64,000 nt of DNA, taken from positions 3,659 through 67,658 of the forward strand of contig DASTMP010000285.1 in assembly GCA_035714085.1 (NCBI GenBank), read 5' to 3'. The stretch comes from JAJVID01 sp035714085 (GTDB lineage: Bacteria > Acidobacteriota > Blastocatellia > RBC074). Position numbers and translations under genes: made by a program. The notes under the pieces were generated by a model, which ran no database searches, was not told the origin of the DNA, and saw nothing but the letters and a program-made list of their open reading frames with translations. Of the stretch, positions 25,998 through 34,600 are shown one piece after another. Position 1 is the stretch's first letter. Each line of letters starts with the position of its first letter.

Positions 25998-26997
25998 CCT
26001 TTCCGACTTTCTTCTCCAGTTTCTTTACGGCGTTCTGCGCCACAGAGGCGTAATGGCCAGACGTGCATTGGCGGTAAGCTTCGAGCGCCTGCTGCAGTTG
26101 GTTCATTCTCTGGTAGGTCTGACCGATTAGATAGTAAATGTTCTTGTTATCCGGATCGAGTTTCTTGACTTGCTCGAATTCCTGCAGCGCCTCCTGGTGG
26201 CGGCCGGCGTTCATGTACGTGATTCCCTGCTCCAGACTATGTTCGGCGCTGGTTCCGTCGGCGGCCGGCTTTTCATGCGGAGTCGCTGGCGTGGGCTTTG
26301 CGACAGCTTGCCGCTGAGGATTTGAGCCGGCCTCGGCGTTATGAACCGCGGGTGATCTGACTTCGCTGATAGAGGGACCGGGTTGTGGCCCGGTTTGCAG
26401 TTGAGCTTGATTGTTCGCGCCGGCGCCGGATTGCTGATTGGATTGCTGATTAGATTGCTGGGCGATGGGCTGCGCCGACGTTGATGGTTTGGCGTTGTCG
26501 GCTGTCCGCATCCCGGCTTGAGCTTCAGGCGCCCTGCGCGAGTGGATAAAGAAGAATGTCCCTGCCGCCAGCGCCACTAAGGCCACTCCGCCAAGCGCCG
26601 CGGCCGACGCCAATTTCTTCCGCCCTCCCGATAGCCTTCCCGCCGGCCCTCCTGATGGTTGGACCGACGGCTGGTTTGCAGGCGCCGGTTCAACGCGTTT
26701 TGGTCGCGACTGTGTGACAAAAGCGTCTGCGATAACCTCCGTCGCCCTCTCTTCAGCCCGCGAAGTTGTCGCCGTTATCGGCATTTCTTCCGTTGCGTAG
26801 GAAGACGCCTTTGACTCCGGAAGTACTTCTGTAGCGTAAACTGTCTGATCAGTCTGTTCGCCGGGTAAGGGCCTGGTCTCTTGCGCGGTTACGTCAACGG
26901 GCTCCACGACGCCCACAGTCGCGCCACAAGTCGTGCAAAACTTCGCCCCTGCTTTGGTCAAGGCGTTCCCACATTGTTTGCAAAACTTCTTTGTCAT
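25984..26997 (-). CDS. Zinc-ribbon, single-helix membrane protein with TPRs
   Basis: 337 residues. Order: zinc ribbon FCKQCGNALTKAGAKFCTTC (about 5-24), a Thr/Glu-rich linker, a membrane helix (about 130-152: KKLASAAALGGVALVALAAG), a Gln/Asn/Pro-rich low-complexity stretch (QQSNQQSNQQS), and TPR units near the C-terminus (EHSLEQGITYMNAGRHQEAL, KLDPDNKNIYYLIGQTYQRM). The ribosome site is GAAAGGACG before the ATG. The ribbon would be cytosolic and the TPRs outside. Such proteins often accompany kinase signalling in this phylum; no partner is evident here. Confidence 0.82.
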   Translation of the reverse strand: MTKKFCKQCGNALTKAGAKFCTTCGATVGVVEPVDVTAQETRPLPGEQTDQTVYATEVLPESKASSYATEEMPITATTSRAEERATEVIADAFVTQSRPKRVEPAPANQPSVQPSGGPAGRLSGGRKKLASAAALGGVALVALAAGTFFFIHSRRAPEAQAGMRTADNAKPSTSAQPIAQQSNQQSNQQSGAGANNQAQLQTGPQPGPSISEVRSPAVHNAEAGSNPQRQAVAKPTPATPHEKPAADGTSAEHSLEQGITYMNAGRHQEALQEFEQVKKLDPDNKNIYYLIGQTYQRMNQLQQALEAYRQCTSGHYASVAQNAVKKLEKKVGKVNAR

Positions 26998-27155
26998 GGC
27001 TCGTCCTTTCCGAGTATCTGTGGCGTCTCAAATTATTTTCAGCCTTCAGACGCCCCGCTGCTTCTAACAGTATTAGGTGGAATTAGCCCGTATTAGGCAA
27101 CGATACATCATTCAATCAGACAGTAAAACATCAACATTATTGGAGAGGAATGCAA

Positions 27156-27578
27156 ATGAAAAGATTTTTGATCTTCGCAGCCTGTGTCTTAGCTTATCTG
27201 ACCTCGATCTCGGTATTAGCGCAAGAACCGCAGGGCCAGCCAAACCCCCGCAAGCACGGCGGCCCAAACGGAGAAAAGAGGATGAAGCGCATGGACATCA
27301 ATAACGACGGCGTGATTTCGCGCGATGAATGGAAAGGCAAACCGGAAGCCTTCGACAAGATCGACAAGAACGGCGACGGCAAACTCACACGCGAAGAGTT
27401 AGGCGAGGCTGCGCGCCGACAGGCCGGACGTTTCGATGAAATGGACACGAACAACGACGGTAAGATTTCCCGCGACGAATGGAAGGGTCCTCCGAAACGA
27501 TTCGATCGCCTCGACGCCAATGGCGACGGGGTGATCACGAAAGAAGAGCTCCGCAGCGCCCGTCAAAACCGCCATTAA
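27156..27578 (+). CDS. Exported EF-hand calcium-binding protein
   Basis: 140 residues from the ATG at 27156 (GGAGAGG 8-9 bases upstream; the ATG at 27150 is too close to that site). Signal peptide MKRFLIFAACVLAYLTSISV LAQ. The rest holds four EF-hand loops: DINNDGVISRDE, DKNGDGKLTREE, DTNNDGKISRDE and DANGDGVITKEE, all with canonical Asp/Asn/Asp-Gly/Glu ligands. It should bind calcium in the periplasm or outside. The even spacing points to two paired EF-hand domains. A specific partner cannot be named. Confidence 0.9.
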   Translation: MKRFLIFAACVLAYLTSISVLAQEPQGQPNPRKHGGPNGEKRMKRMDINNDGVISRDEWKGKPEAFDKIDKNGDGKLTREELGEAARRQAGRFDEMDTNNDGKISRDEWKGPPKRFDRLDANGDGVITKEELRSARQNRH

Positions 27579-27584
27579 AGACAG

Positions 27585-27702
27585 AGAGCGGGAGAGCGGG
27601 AGAGCGAGAGAAGAGGAGGCAGGTTGAGGGGAAGAAAACTGTCGATCTCCTTGTCTCTCCATCCCTCGCTCTCCCGCTCTCCCGCTCTCCCACTCTCTCG
27701 CT
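27585..27702. terminator. Microsatellite-type hairpin between convergent genes
   Basis: GAGAGCGGGAGAGCGGGAG... (27585-27612) is complemented by CTCGCTCTCCCGCTCTCCCG... (27664-27692). Both arms are built of repeats of GGGAGAGC. Its position between convergent genes suggests a bidirectional terminator. Confidence 0.6.
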
Positions 27703-27717
27703 CGCTGTACCAGCGCG

Positions 27718-28374
27718 TCACTGTTTGATCTTCTCCCAATCTTTCAGGAAATTGGCCAAGCCGATGTCAGTCAGCGGGTGTTTAAGCAACTGCTCAAGCA
27801 CCTTGAACGGCATGGTCGCGATGTCCGCGCCGAGTCGGGCCGATTCGATCACGTGCAGCGTATGGCGGATGCTGGCCGCCAGAATCTGGGTGTTGAATCC
27901 GTAGTTGTCGTAAATCTCCCGAATCTCTCCGATCAATCCCATGCCTTCGTGGCCGATGTCGTCGAGACGACCGATGAACGGGCTAACGAAAGTCGAGCCT
28001 GCTTTCGCCGACATCAGCGCCTGCGTGGCGTTGAAGATCAGCGTCTGATTGATGCGGATGCCCTCTTTTGACAGCGTGTGCGTGGCCTGCAATCCGGCTT
28101 TGGTCATCGGCAGTTTGACGTAAACGTTCGGATGGATTTTCGCCAGTTCGCGGCCTTCAGCGATCATGCCGTCGTATTCGGTGGCGACGACCTCGGCGCT
28201 GACCGATGCGCCCTCCCAATTGAGGATTTCGCAGATTCTCAGAATGTGCTCCTTAAAATCCACGTTGCCCTCTTTGGCGATGAGCGACGGATTGGTCGTC
28301 ACGCCGTCGAGTATTCCCAGACTCGCCGCTTCACGAATCTCTTTCAGATTTGCGGTATCGACAAAGAACTTCAT
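27718..28374 (-). CDS. Transaldolase / fructose-6-phosphate aldolase family
   Basis: 218 residues, the short single-domain TalC/Fsa type. Seen: MKFFVDTANLKEIREAASLG, DGVTTNPSLIAKEG, VSAEVVATEYDGMIAEG, the Schiff-base lysine in VYVKLPMT, INQTLIFNATQALMSAKAG, VSPFIGRLDDIG and ILAASIRHTLHVIESARLGA. Start supported by TGGAGGAG upstream on the minus strand. Enzymes of this group act in the cytosol, either as transaldolase in the pentose phosphate pathway or as fructose-6-phosphate aldolase. Sequence alone does not separate the two well, so no gene symbol is given. Confidence 0.93.
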   Translation of the reverse strand: MKFFVDTANLKEIREAASLGILDGVTTNPSLIAKEGNVDFKEHILRICEILNWEGASVSAEVVATEYDGMIAEGRELAKIHPNVYVKLPMTKAGLQATHTLSKEGIRINQTLIFNATQALMSAKAGSTFVSPFIGRLDDIGHEGMGLIGEIREIYDNYGFNTQILAASIRHTLHVIESARLGADIATMPFKVLEQLLKHPLTDIGLANFLKDWEKIKQ

Positions 28375-28413
28375 TTTTTACTCCTCCAAAAATCACTGGG
28401 AGCGTCATGGACA

Positions 28414-28445
28414 GGACTTATTAGACTCTTAAGACCTATAAGTCC
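28414..28445. terminator. Small hairpin between the hydrolase and transaldolase genes
   Basis: GGACTTAT (28414-28421) and ATAAGTCC (28438-28445), with outer CTGGGA/TCCCAG pairing possible. It lies after the 28464 gene on the minus strand. Confidence 0.4.
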
Positions 28446-28463
28446 CAGTATCGGGAGCGCGCA

Positions 28464-30443
28464 CTACCAGGATTGCTTTGCCTTGCGCCCCAGACGGTTA
28501 ATTAGCCAAAAGATGATCACCGTAACCAATGTTATCCCGGCGATGACCATCAGCGCCAGACTCAATTGTCCGCGCGAGGGGTCGGGTTGAACTTCAAAAG
28601 ACAGAAAATCGGCGCGTTCGATCTGTAAGCCGTCGGGCGTCGAGCCTTGCGCGACGACATCTACGCCGTAGATGCCTGATTCTTTCGGAACCCACATGGC
28701 GCGTTTTTCATCGCCGCCGCCTGTAAAACCGACTTCTTCGGTTCCGCCGTCGGGGCGGCGGATGAGAGCCCGGATGGTCGCTCCGGCGAGCCGGCGTCCT
28801 GCGAGTTCCAGCGAACTCGAGATCGTGACCGGTTGATCGGGCATCGTGACCATTCGATCTGCCCGCGCATGCAGCGTCACGCCGCCGACGACTTTGGCCG
28901 CGAGCGCGTAATCGGCGCCTCTGCCCGGCGTCTGCTGGGTGGCTTTCAAGTTGACCTTCCATGTTCCCGGCTTTGGATTATCGAATCCGCAGCCGAGCGT
29001 GAAGAGCGCCGCAGGATCCTTAACCTCGACAAGGCCGTTTGCGCCTGGAGTCAAGTTGATGACATTGCCATCCGCGCCGCGAACCGTGAGGTCCAGCGAG
29101 CGGGTCGTGTCGTAAAGCGCGAAACTGGCCACTGACAATTTATCGAGGTTGATGACGATTTCGCGACCGCCGCCGGCGTTTACGTGACCGGTAAAGACTT
29201 TCGTGAACTGCTCCGGCGCCGCGCTCGAAGCGGCCACGCTCGAAGCAAGAGGCTGGGGATCGGCCTCGGCGGGAAATTCTCCGGACTGTCTCAGCAGGCG
29301 CGGCGCGACGAAATCTTTGAAGATTCGCTCCGATCCGGTCATATCGGTGTGTAGCAGCGGCGCCTCGGAAATCGGCGCCGTGACGGCGGCGACACTCGGG
29401 CGGCTCACGACCAGATCGCTCGGCGTCGCCGTGCAGGGCGCTTTGAATGAATCGATGATAGGATTACCGGCCAGCAGATGGAAAGGAACGCCGTGGCGGC
29501 GCGTAATCTGGCGGTTGAAGACTTCGGCCAGATACGCCGGGCGGAGTTCCAACGTCGCCGGCAGATAAAATCCAAGCGACGCGGGCAAACTTGCGCAACT
29601 CGTCCCGCCGTGCGGCGAACCCAGCATAATCAATTGCGCCACATCGCGGTCTCCCATCAAGCGGTCAATGTAATAACGCGAGACCAATCCGCCCATGCCG
29701 TGCGCGACCAAATCTACACTCTGCGCGCCGGTCGCGCGTTTGACTCCGGCGACGTAGCGGGCAAGCTCTTCGGCGTTCTGCGCGATCGTCTTCGTCTGTT
29801 TGAGCGGCTGCGTAGGGTCGCCCATGAACATCTCTCCTCCAGCCTGCCCGTCGCCGACCGCGAATCCTCGCAAGCCTACCGCCGCCAGATAGCCGCCCGG
29901 CTTCGTGTATTCGGCCCATGTAGCGGCTTTCGACGCCAGACCATGAACCAGCACGACCGGGCGCGCGGAGACGCGCAGCTTAGCTGTCCCTGAAAAATTC
30001 ACCATGCTCGGATCGCCCGATTCGACGCGAATCTCGCGATCGGGAACTCCCTTGCCGTCTTTGCCCCAATACCAGCCAAGCGCGGGCGCGACCTTTGTTT
30101 CACAACTTTGGGCGCCGGCCGCGATGATGCATGCGTTGATCCGGCTCTCCTTGCGCTCGTCATCGGCAAACTTGAACTTAGCGACGTGAGCCAGATCGGT
30201 GGGTCTATCCAAAGTCACTTTCAGCTTCACCGCGTCTCCGTCGGCGAGCGATTCTACTTTCGCTGATCGCCCGTTCAATACTTCGAGCGTCGCCGAATAG
30301 GACACGACGGTTTTCGCGTTTTTTTTCTGGGGCTCGTCTCGCGGCATCTCAAACTGAACCCCCTGTTGAGCGCCGCTTTGCGGCGTCAGTATCGAGGCGG
30401 CAAGCAATAATCCGAAAAACAGGGACAAGGAGCCCCGGTTCAT
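28464..30443 (-). CDS. Exported alpha/beta hydrolase (lipase-like) with Gly in place of the nucleophile Ser
   Basis: 659 residues; AGGAGA precedes the start. Signal peptide (LSLFFGLLLAASILTPQSGA), a beta-domain (about 40-150), then a lipase-type core: VVLVHGLASKAATW, SVDLVAHGMGGLVSRYYI and LIMLGSPHGGTSCA. The nucleophile elbow, normally GHSMGG, reads AHGMGG with Gly at residue 249 (codon GGC). A C-terminal beta-rich part and a final membrane helix with basic tail (LALMVIAGITLVTVIIFWLI) follow. If the elbow Ser is really missing, the protein is probably non-catalytic or uses another residue. Anchored on the periplasmic side. Confidence 0.8.
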   Translation of the reverse strand: MNRGSLSLFFGLLLAASILTPQSGAQQGVQFEMPRDEPQKKNAKTVVSYSATLEVLNGRSAKVESLADGDAVKLKVTLDRPTDLAHVAKFKFADDERKESRINACIIAAGAQSCETKVAPALGWYWGKDGKGVPDREIRVESGDPSMVNFSGTAKLRVSARPVVLVHGLASKAATWAEYTKPGGYLAAVGLRGFAVGDGQAGGEMFMGDPTQPLKQTKTIAQNAEELARYVAGVKRATGAQSVDLVAHGMGGLVSRYYIDRLMGDRDVAQLIMLGSPHGGTSCASLPASLGFYLPATLELRPAYLAEVFNRQITRRHGVPFHLLAGNPIIDSFKAPCTATPSDLVVSRPSVAAVTAPISEAPLLHTDMTGSERIFKDFVAPRLLRQSGEFPAEADPQPLASSVAASSAAPEQFTKVFTGHVNAGGGREIVINLDKLSVASFALYDTTRSLDLTVRGADGNVINLTPGANGLVEVKDPAALFTLGCGFDNPKPGTWKVNLKATQQTPGRGADYALAAKVVGGVTLHARADRMVTMPDQPVTISSSLELAGRRLAGATIRALIRRPDGGTEEVGFTGGGDEKRAMWVPKESGIYGVDVVAQGSTPDGLQIERADFLSFEVQPDPSRGQLSLALMVIAGITLVTVIIFWLINRLGRKAKQSW

Positions 30444-30545
30444 AAGCGTATCTCCTCTTAGATATTAATCAGGCGGGGGACGAATCGGCGCCGAATATAA
30501 CATGAATCGGCGATTCTCTTGCCTCGCCGAAAGAATCAATGTAGA

Positions 30546-30630
30546 AAAAACATCCACGAAGCCACACGAAGCGGCGCGAAGATTTTCTTTTTTCTTTCGT
30601 GTTTATTCGTGCGGCTTCGTGGATGTTTTT
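30546..30630. repeat. Hairpin repeat, copy 1
   Basis: AAAAACATCCACGAAGCC (30546-30563) is the exact complement of 30613-30630. The loop contains further partial pairing (CACGAA/TTCGTG). It belongs to the CCACGAAG-type hairpin pair upstream of the HD gene. Confidence 0.7.
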
Positions 30631-30680
30631 CCGAGGAGTTCAACATGTCGCGTTGCGACGCCCGGAAAAGAATGAAAATC

Positions 30681-30751
30681 AACCACGAAGAAACGAAGAG
30701 CGCGAAGACTTTCTTCTGTTCTTTCTTCGTTTTCTTCGTTTCTTCGTGGTT
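30681..30751. repeat. Hairpin repeat, copy 2
   Basis: AACCACGAAGAAACGAAG (30681-30698) is the exact complement of 30734-30751. The inner arms (GCGAAGAC, TTTCTTC) resemble those of copy 1, so the two are related. It ends 25 bases before the HD gene start. Confidence 0.7.
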
Positions 30752-30775
30752 ATTTTCCGCAGGAGACTGAAACGA

Positions 30776-31342
30776 ATGCCGACACGTGAAGAAGCCTGGA
30801 ACCTGCTCTGCGAGTGGACCGAGAGCGACAGCCTGCGCAAACACGCGCGCGCCGTCGAACACGCCATGCGGACTTACGCCCGAAAATACGGCGAGGACGA
30901 AGCGAAGTGGGGGATCGTGGGAATGCTCCACGATTTCGATTACGAGCGTTACCCGGATCAGCGACACCCGCAACTCGGCTCCGAAGTCCTTCGCGAACGC
31001 GGGTACCCCGAAGACGTGATCCGCGCCATCCTCTCGCACGCTGATTACACCGGCGTCAAACGCGAGAGCCTCATTGAACATGCCTTATTCGCCACCGACG
31101 AGTTGTGCGGGTTCTTGACGGCCTGCGCGCTAGTCCGCCCCGACAAGAGCTTCGATACGCTCGAAGTCTCGTCGGTCAAGAAGCGGATCAAGGACAAAGC
31201 CTTCGCCCGCACTGTCAACCGCAACGACCTGTGGGGCGGCGCCGAAGAGTTGGGGCTGAGCTTCGATGAGCATTGCGCGTTCGTGATCGCCGCGCTGCGC
31301 GAGATTCAGGAAGAGCTTGGAATGAAAGGCGCGGTTGCTTGA
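30776..31342 (+). CDS. HD-domain metal-dependent hydrolase
   Basis: 188 residues from the ATG at 30776 (GCAGGAGAC upstream); the frame extends to 30599 but that part is the hairpin repeat. Metal ligands are visible: H in AVEHAMRTYA, the HD pair in GMLHDFDYE, H in ILSHADYTG and D in FATDELCGF. This matches small HD hydrolases of the HDIG type (hydrolases of that fold act on nucleotides or phosphoesters). The substrate is unknown. A tRNA gene follows 38 bases later. Confidence 0.88.
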   Translation: MPTREEAWNLLCEWTESDSLRKHARAVEHAMRTYARKYGEDEAKWGIVGMLHDFDYERYPDQRHPQLGSEVLRERGYPEDVIRAILSHADYTGVKRESLIEHALFATDELCGFLTACALVRPDKSFDTLEVSSVKKRIKDKAFARTVNRNDLWGGAEELGLSFDEHCAFVIAALREIQEELGMKGAVA

Positions 31343-31380
31343 CAGCCTCAACCGCGCTCAGTAGTATGCCCACTTCTAGC

Positions 31381-31467
<87 letters not shown>

Positions 31468-31475
31468 AATTCAAA

Positions 31476-31502
31476 GGGGCGACCATATCGGTCGCCCTTT
31501 TC
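31476..31502 (+). terminator. Intrinsic terminator of the tRNA gene
   Basis: GGGCGACC (31477-31484), loop ATATC, GGTCGCCC (31490-31497), then TTTTT. A classic Rho-independent terminator 12 bases after the tRNA. Confidence 0.85.
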
Positions 31503-31657
31503 ACTGAACAGATGCGCCATATTCATTCTCCACCTTTTGGCGCCGCCCCGCCATCTATCGAATTGACGAATTTCGGAGTAGAGCCGTAACAACTTCTGTT
31601 AGCACAGGACTCATAAAACATTCGCGTCCGCGCATTCGACTCTAGCGGCGAGTAAAG

Positions 31658-34600
31658 CTAGAGTAAAGCTAGAATGAATCCTCGCTCTAATAATAACTCA
31701 ATGATCGCCGCGGCAATTTCATAAAGCCCAACGCTGGCCGCAGTGAGGGTTACGGCTCCCCGCAGCGACACTGCATTCACTTTTTGGGACTTGCGGCCTC
31801 GAGCCTGGTCTCGGGCATCAATTTCCACTTGAGATGCTTGAAATACTTGGTAGACGATTAAGCCTGGGGCTGGAGACTCAAAGACCGCCCACCCGTTCGG
31901 AGCGGGCACCACACCTTGAGTTCCACTAATCCGTTGAGGCCCGGGCACGGCGCCCACGCCTGCTTCATGAAGCGCCGCACAATCCACAGCAACTTTGGCA
32001 AGTCCAATCTCCCCCCATGCCCAAGGTTTGATCTCGTAGGCGAACATCGGTGGAAGGTGTTCTGTCGAATATTCGAAAATATCGGGTTTTCTCTCTCCGA
32101 GAGCTCGAGCGATTTTGTCCGGAGTGGAACCGAAATCGCTGGCAATCTTATCGGCGATAGTTTGCACGTTAATCGTATTTGTAAATACCAGGTGCGATGG
32201 CGACGGGTGCCTTCCTTTGTAGTAGTTCGCGATCGCCTCATGGACTGCATTTCCAACGTAGAAATGTATATCCTGATTGCCGGGCGGATCCCAATCTCCA
32301 AAATCAAACGGCGCCGCCGCCATCGCCAAGGCGTTTGGTAGCTGTACGAGGCCTGCGGCTACTGCCGCAGCGTAAATGCTGGCAATTGCGCCCTCCGCAG
32401 CTTCGTCGCGAAATCCGAGCCGCTCCAAGATGCGGATTTGATCAACAGCCTTCAGCCTAAGCATTAGTTGGCCGAGTGATCCGGCCCCTTCGACATCGTC
32501 CGCAGTGCTAATCGTTCGCCCCCCATGAGCTATGAGTATAGCCTTGGTAGCCGCCAGCACACGATCATCGACGATCATGTCCTTTGTCCGCTCATTGAAA
32601 AGCTCAAGCCAAGTCATTCCGTCAAGGCTCGGTCCCTTGGAAGCCAATTGCTCAAGAACCCCTGATAGATCGCTCCATTCAAGCTGCTTCAGCTTATCGA
32701 CAACGACATAGAAGTCGTCACCGCTAGGCGAAGACGGCTTACCCAAAAGTTCGACTACGGCCTGGTAAGCCTGTTCGCTGGCTGAACTCCCAAATCCTTG
32801 CGATGTCACGCTATCAGCCAATGCAGAATTCTTAACTGTAACCGACTCAATAAAGCCACTAGGGTCTGCCGTTGTGGCGGTCACGTCTGTGCCACCACGA
32901 TTTATCGCGTCCACGCCAGCTTTCGCAACAGATGGTATTGCCTGGCGTTTCTCCTTTTCTAACTCCGCCTTCTTCGTCTCCCCCCCATCGATTTGCTGTT
33001 GCAAATGGTCCTTGACGAGCTGACCTGCCTCCTGCTTAGTGATGTCCCCGGAATTCTTCGCGGCGGTGATCGAGTCCATGATACTGCCGCTGTTCTGTGT
33101 ATTGTGTTGCTGCATGGCCATCTCCTTGGCCATCTCCCCAAACGCTTTGGCGTTTTCCTGATTCGACAGATAGGTGCGCAAGACGTTTTGCTGGTTTGCG
33201 TCCAGCCCGGTAATGTCTTTGAAGACGCCGCTCTTGCCAAGCAGTTCGGACAATCCGGCTAAGCCGGCGCCAGGCGCGGGAGAGGCCGGCGCGTTTTGGA
33301 TATTGACGATCGGCGTCGCGAAATCCTTGAAGGCGGCCTGCCAGTCCGTGACGACGGGTGTCGGCGGCGTCACCGGCGAAATGGCTGTAGGCTCATCGGT
33401 GTTGGGGAACCTGGTCCAGTCTTGCAGACGATCCGTCTCGATTTTCTCACAGGCGTTGCAGACGCCCTGCACGGCTTCCGCGAACACACCTTTGGTGGGA
33501 ACACTAATACGATAGGGCTCGATCGGTGTCAGTGGTTGATAGTGGTCGAGCAGCGAAACTATCTCGGCGCCATCTCCGATTTGTTCCACGATGTACGACT
33601 GGCTTACCTTGTAGCCGGCCGCGACCGGAAATACCAGAGAATTGCCGGTGATGGTAATCAGTTCGTTCTTGACCACGGAGGCGAGGCTTCGCGATCCGAT
33701 CGGCAAGCCGAAATCGTTGAAGTTCTGAATATTGAAACCGTCCAGCAGCATAAAGCGCCGGTCAGGATCCAGGTTGTACCAAAGCGCCTTGTTGTAATAC
33801 TCGATACTGCTATTCAAGTGCTCGAGCAACTTATAAACCAGATAGGCGTCCTCTTTTCGAGGGCTCCGTTTTTCTTCGGCGTTTTCCGGAATGAAGAGGG
33901 CGGCGCCGGTGTCGTCAAACAAATCGTCGTTGACGTTGCCGCTGTATAGCACACCGTTGTAGTGGGCGGTGGAATAGGAGATCGTCAGATTCTCGACGTT
34001 GAAGGTAATGTAGTTCTTCAGGTCCCTGAACTTCTGGTCCCTCACAGTCAGATTTAGTTGCTGCGGGAGCTGATTTCTTTTTTTGGAAGTCGAGCCGGTC
34101 AGGTTCAACCGGATCACTCTCTCCCCGCCTTTGTACTTTGTTTCGCTGGAGAAGTCGGTCGAAAATTCCGAGAGAGTGATGTCGGATACTATCTTTTCAA
34201 AGATGAGCGGGGCGATGTCGTTATAAAAGATTGCGTCCCATTCGGAGATCAAGTTTCCCTTGAAGTATGCATTGAGCATTGTCAATACATCGGTGTAGCC
34301 CAACAGGTTCGCATAAATCGTCCATTGCTTCTTATCATCATCGTTATCAGCGAAGAAGTCTAATATAGAAAAAGTGGGACTTATAGATCCTAGGGGACCA
34401 ATTGAAATCGTCGCCGGAGGTTTGAAGTTTACGACCCGAATACATTCTGCCGGAGGGACGCTTTGATAGTTTGCATCCAAACTCATGAAAGCATCAAATA
34501 TGGCTTGTCTAACTAGCACTTCGTGTTGGGTGGTGGTGTATTGAAGCCCTGGTGGATGTGGTGGAGGATCAACTATGAGGGATAATCCGAATGTCAAAGG

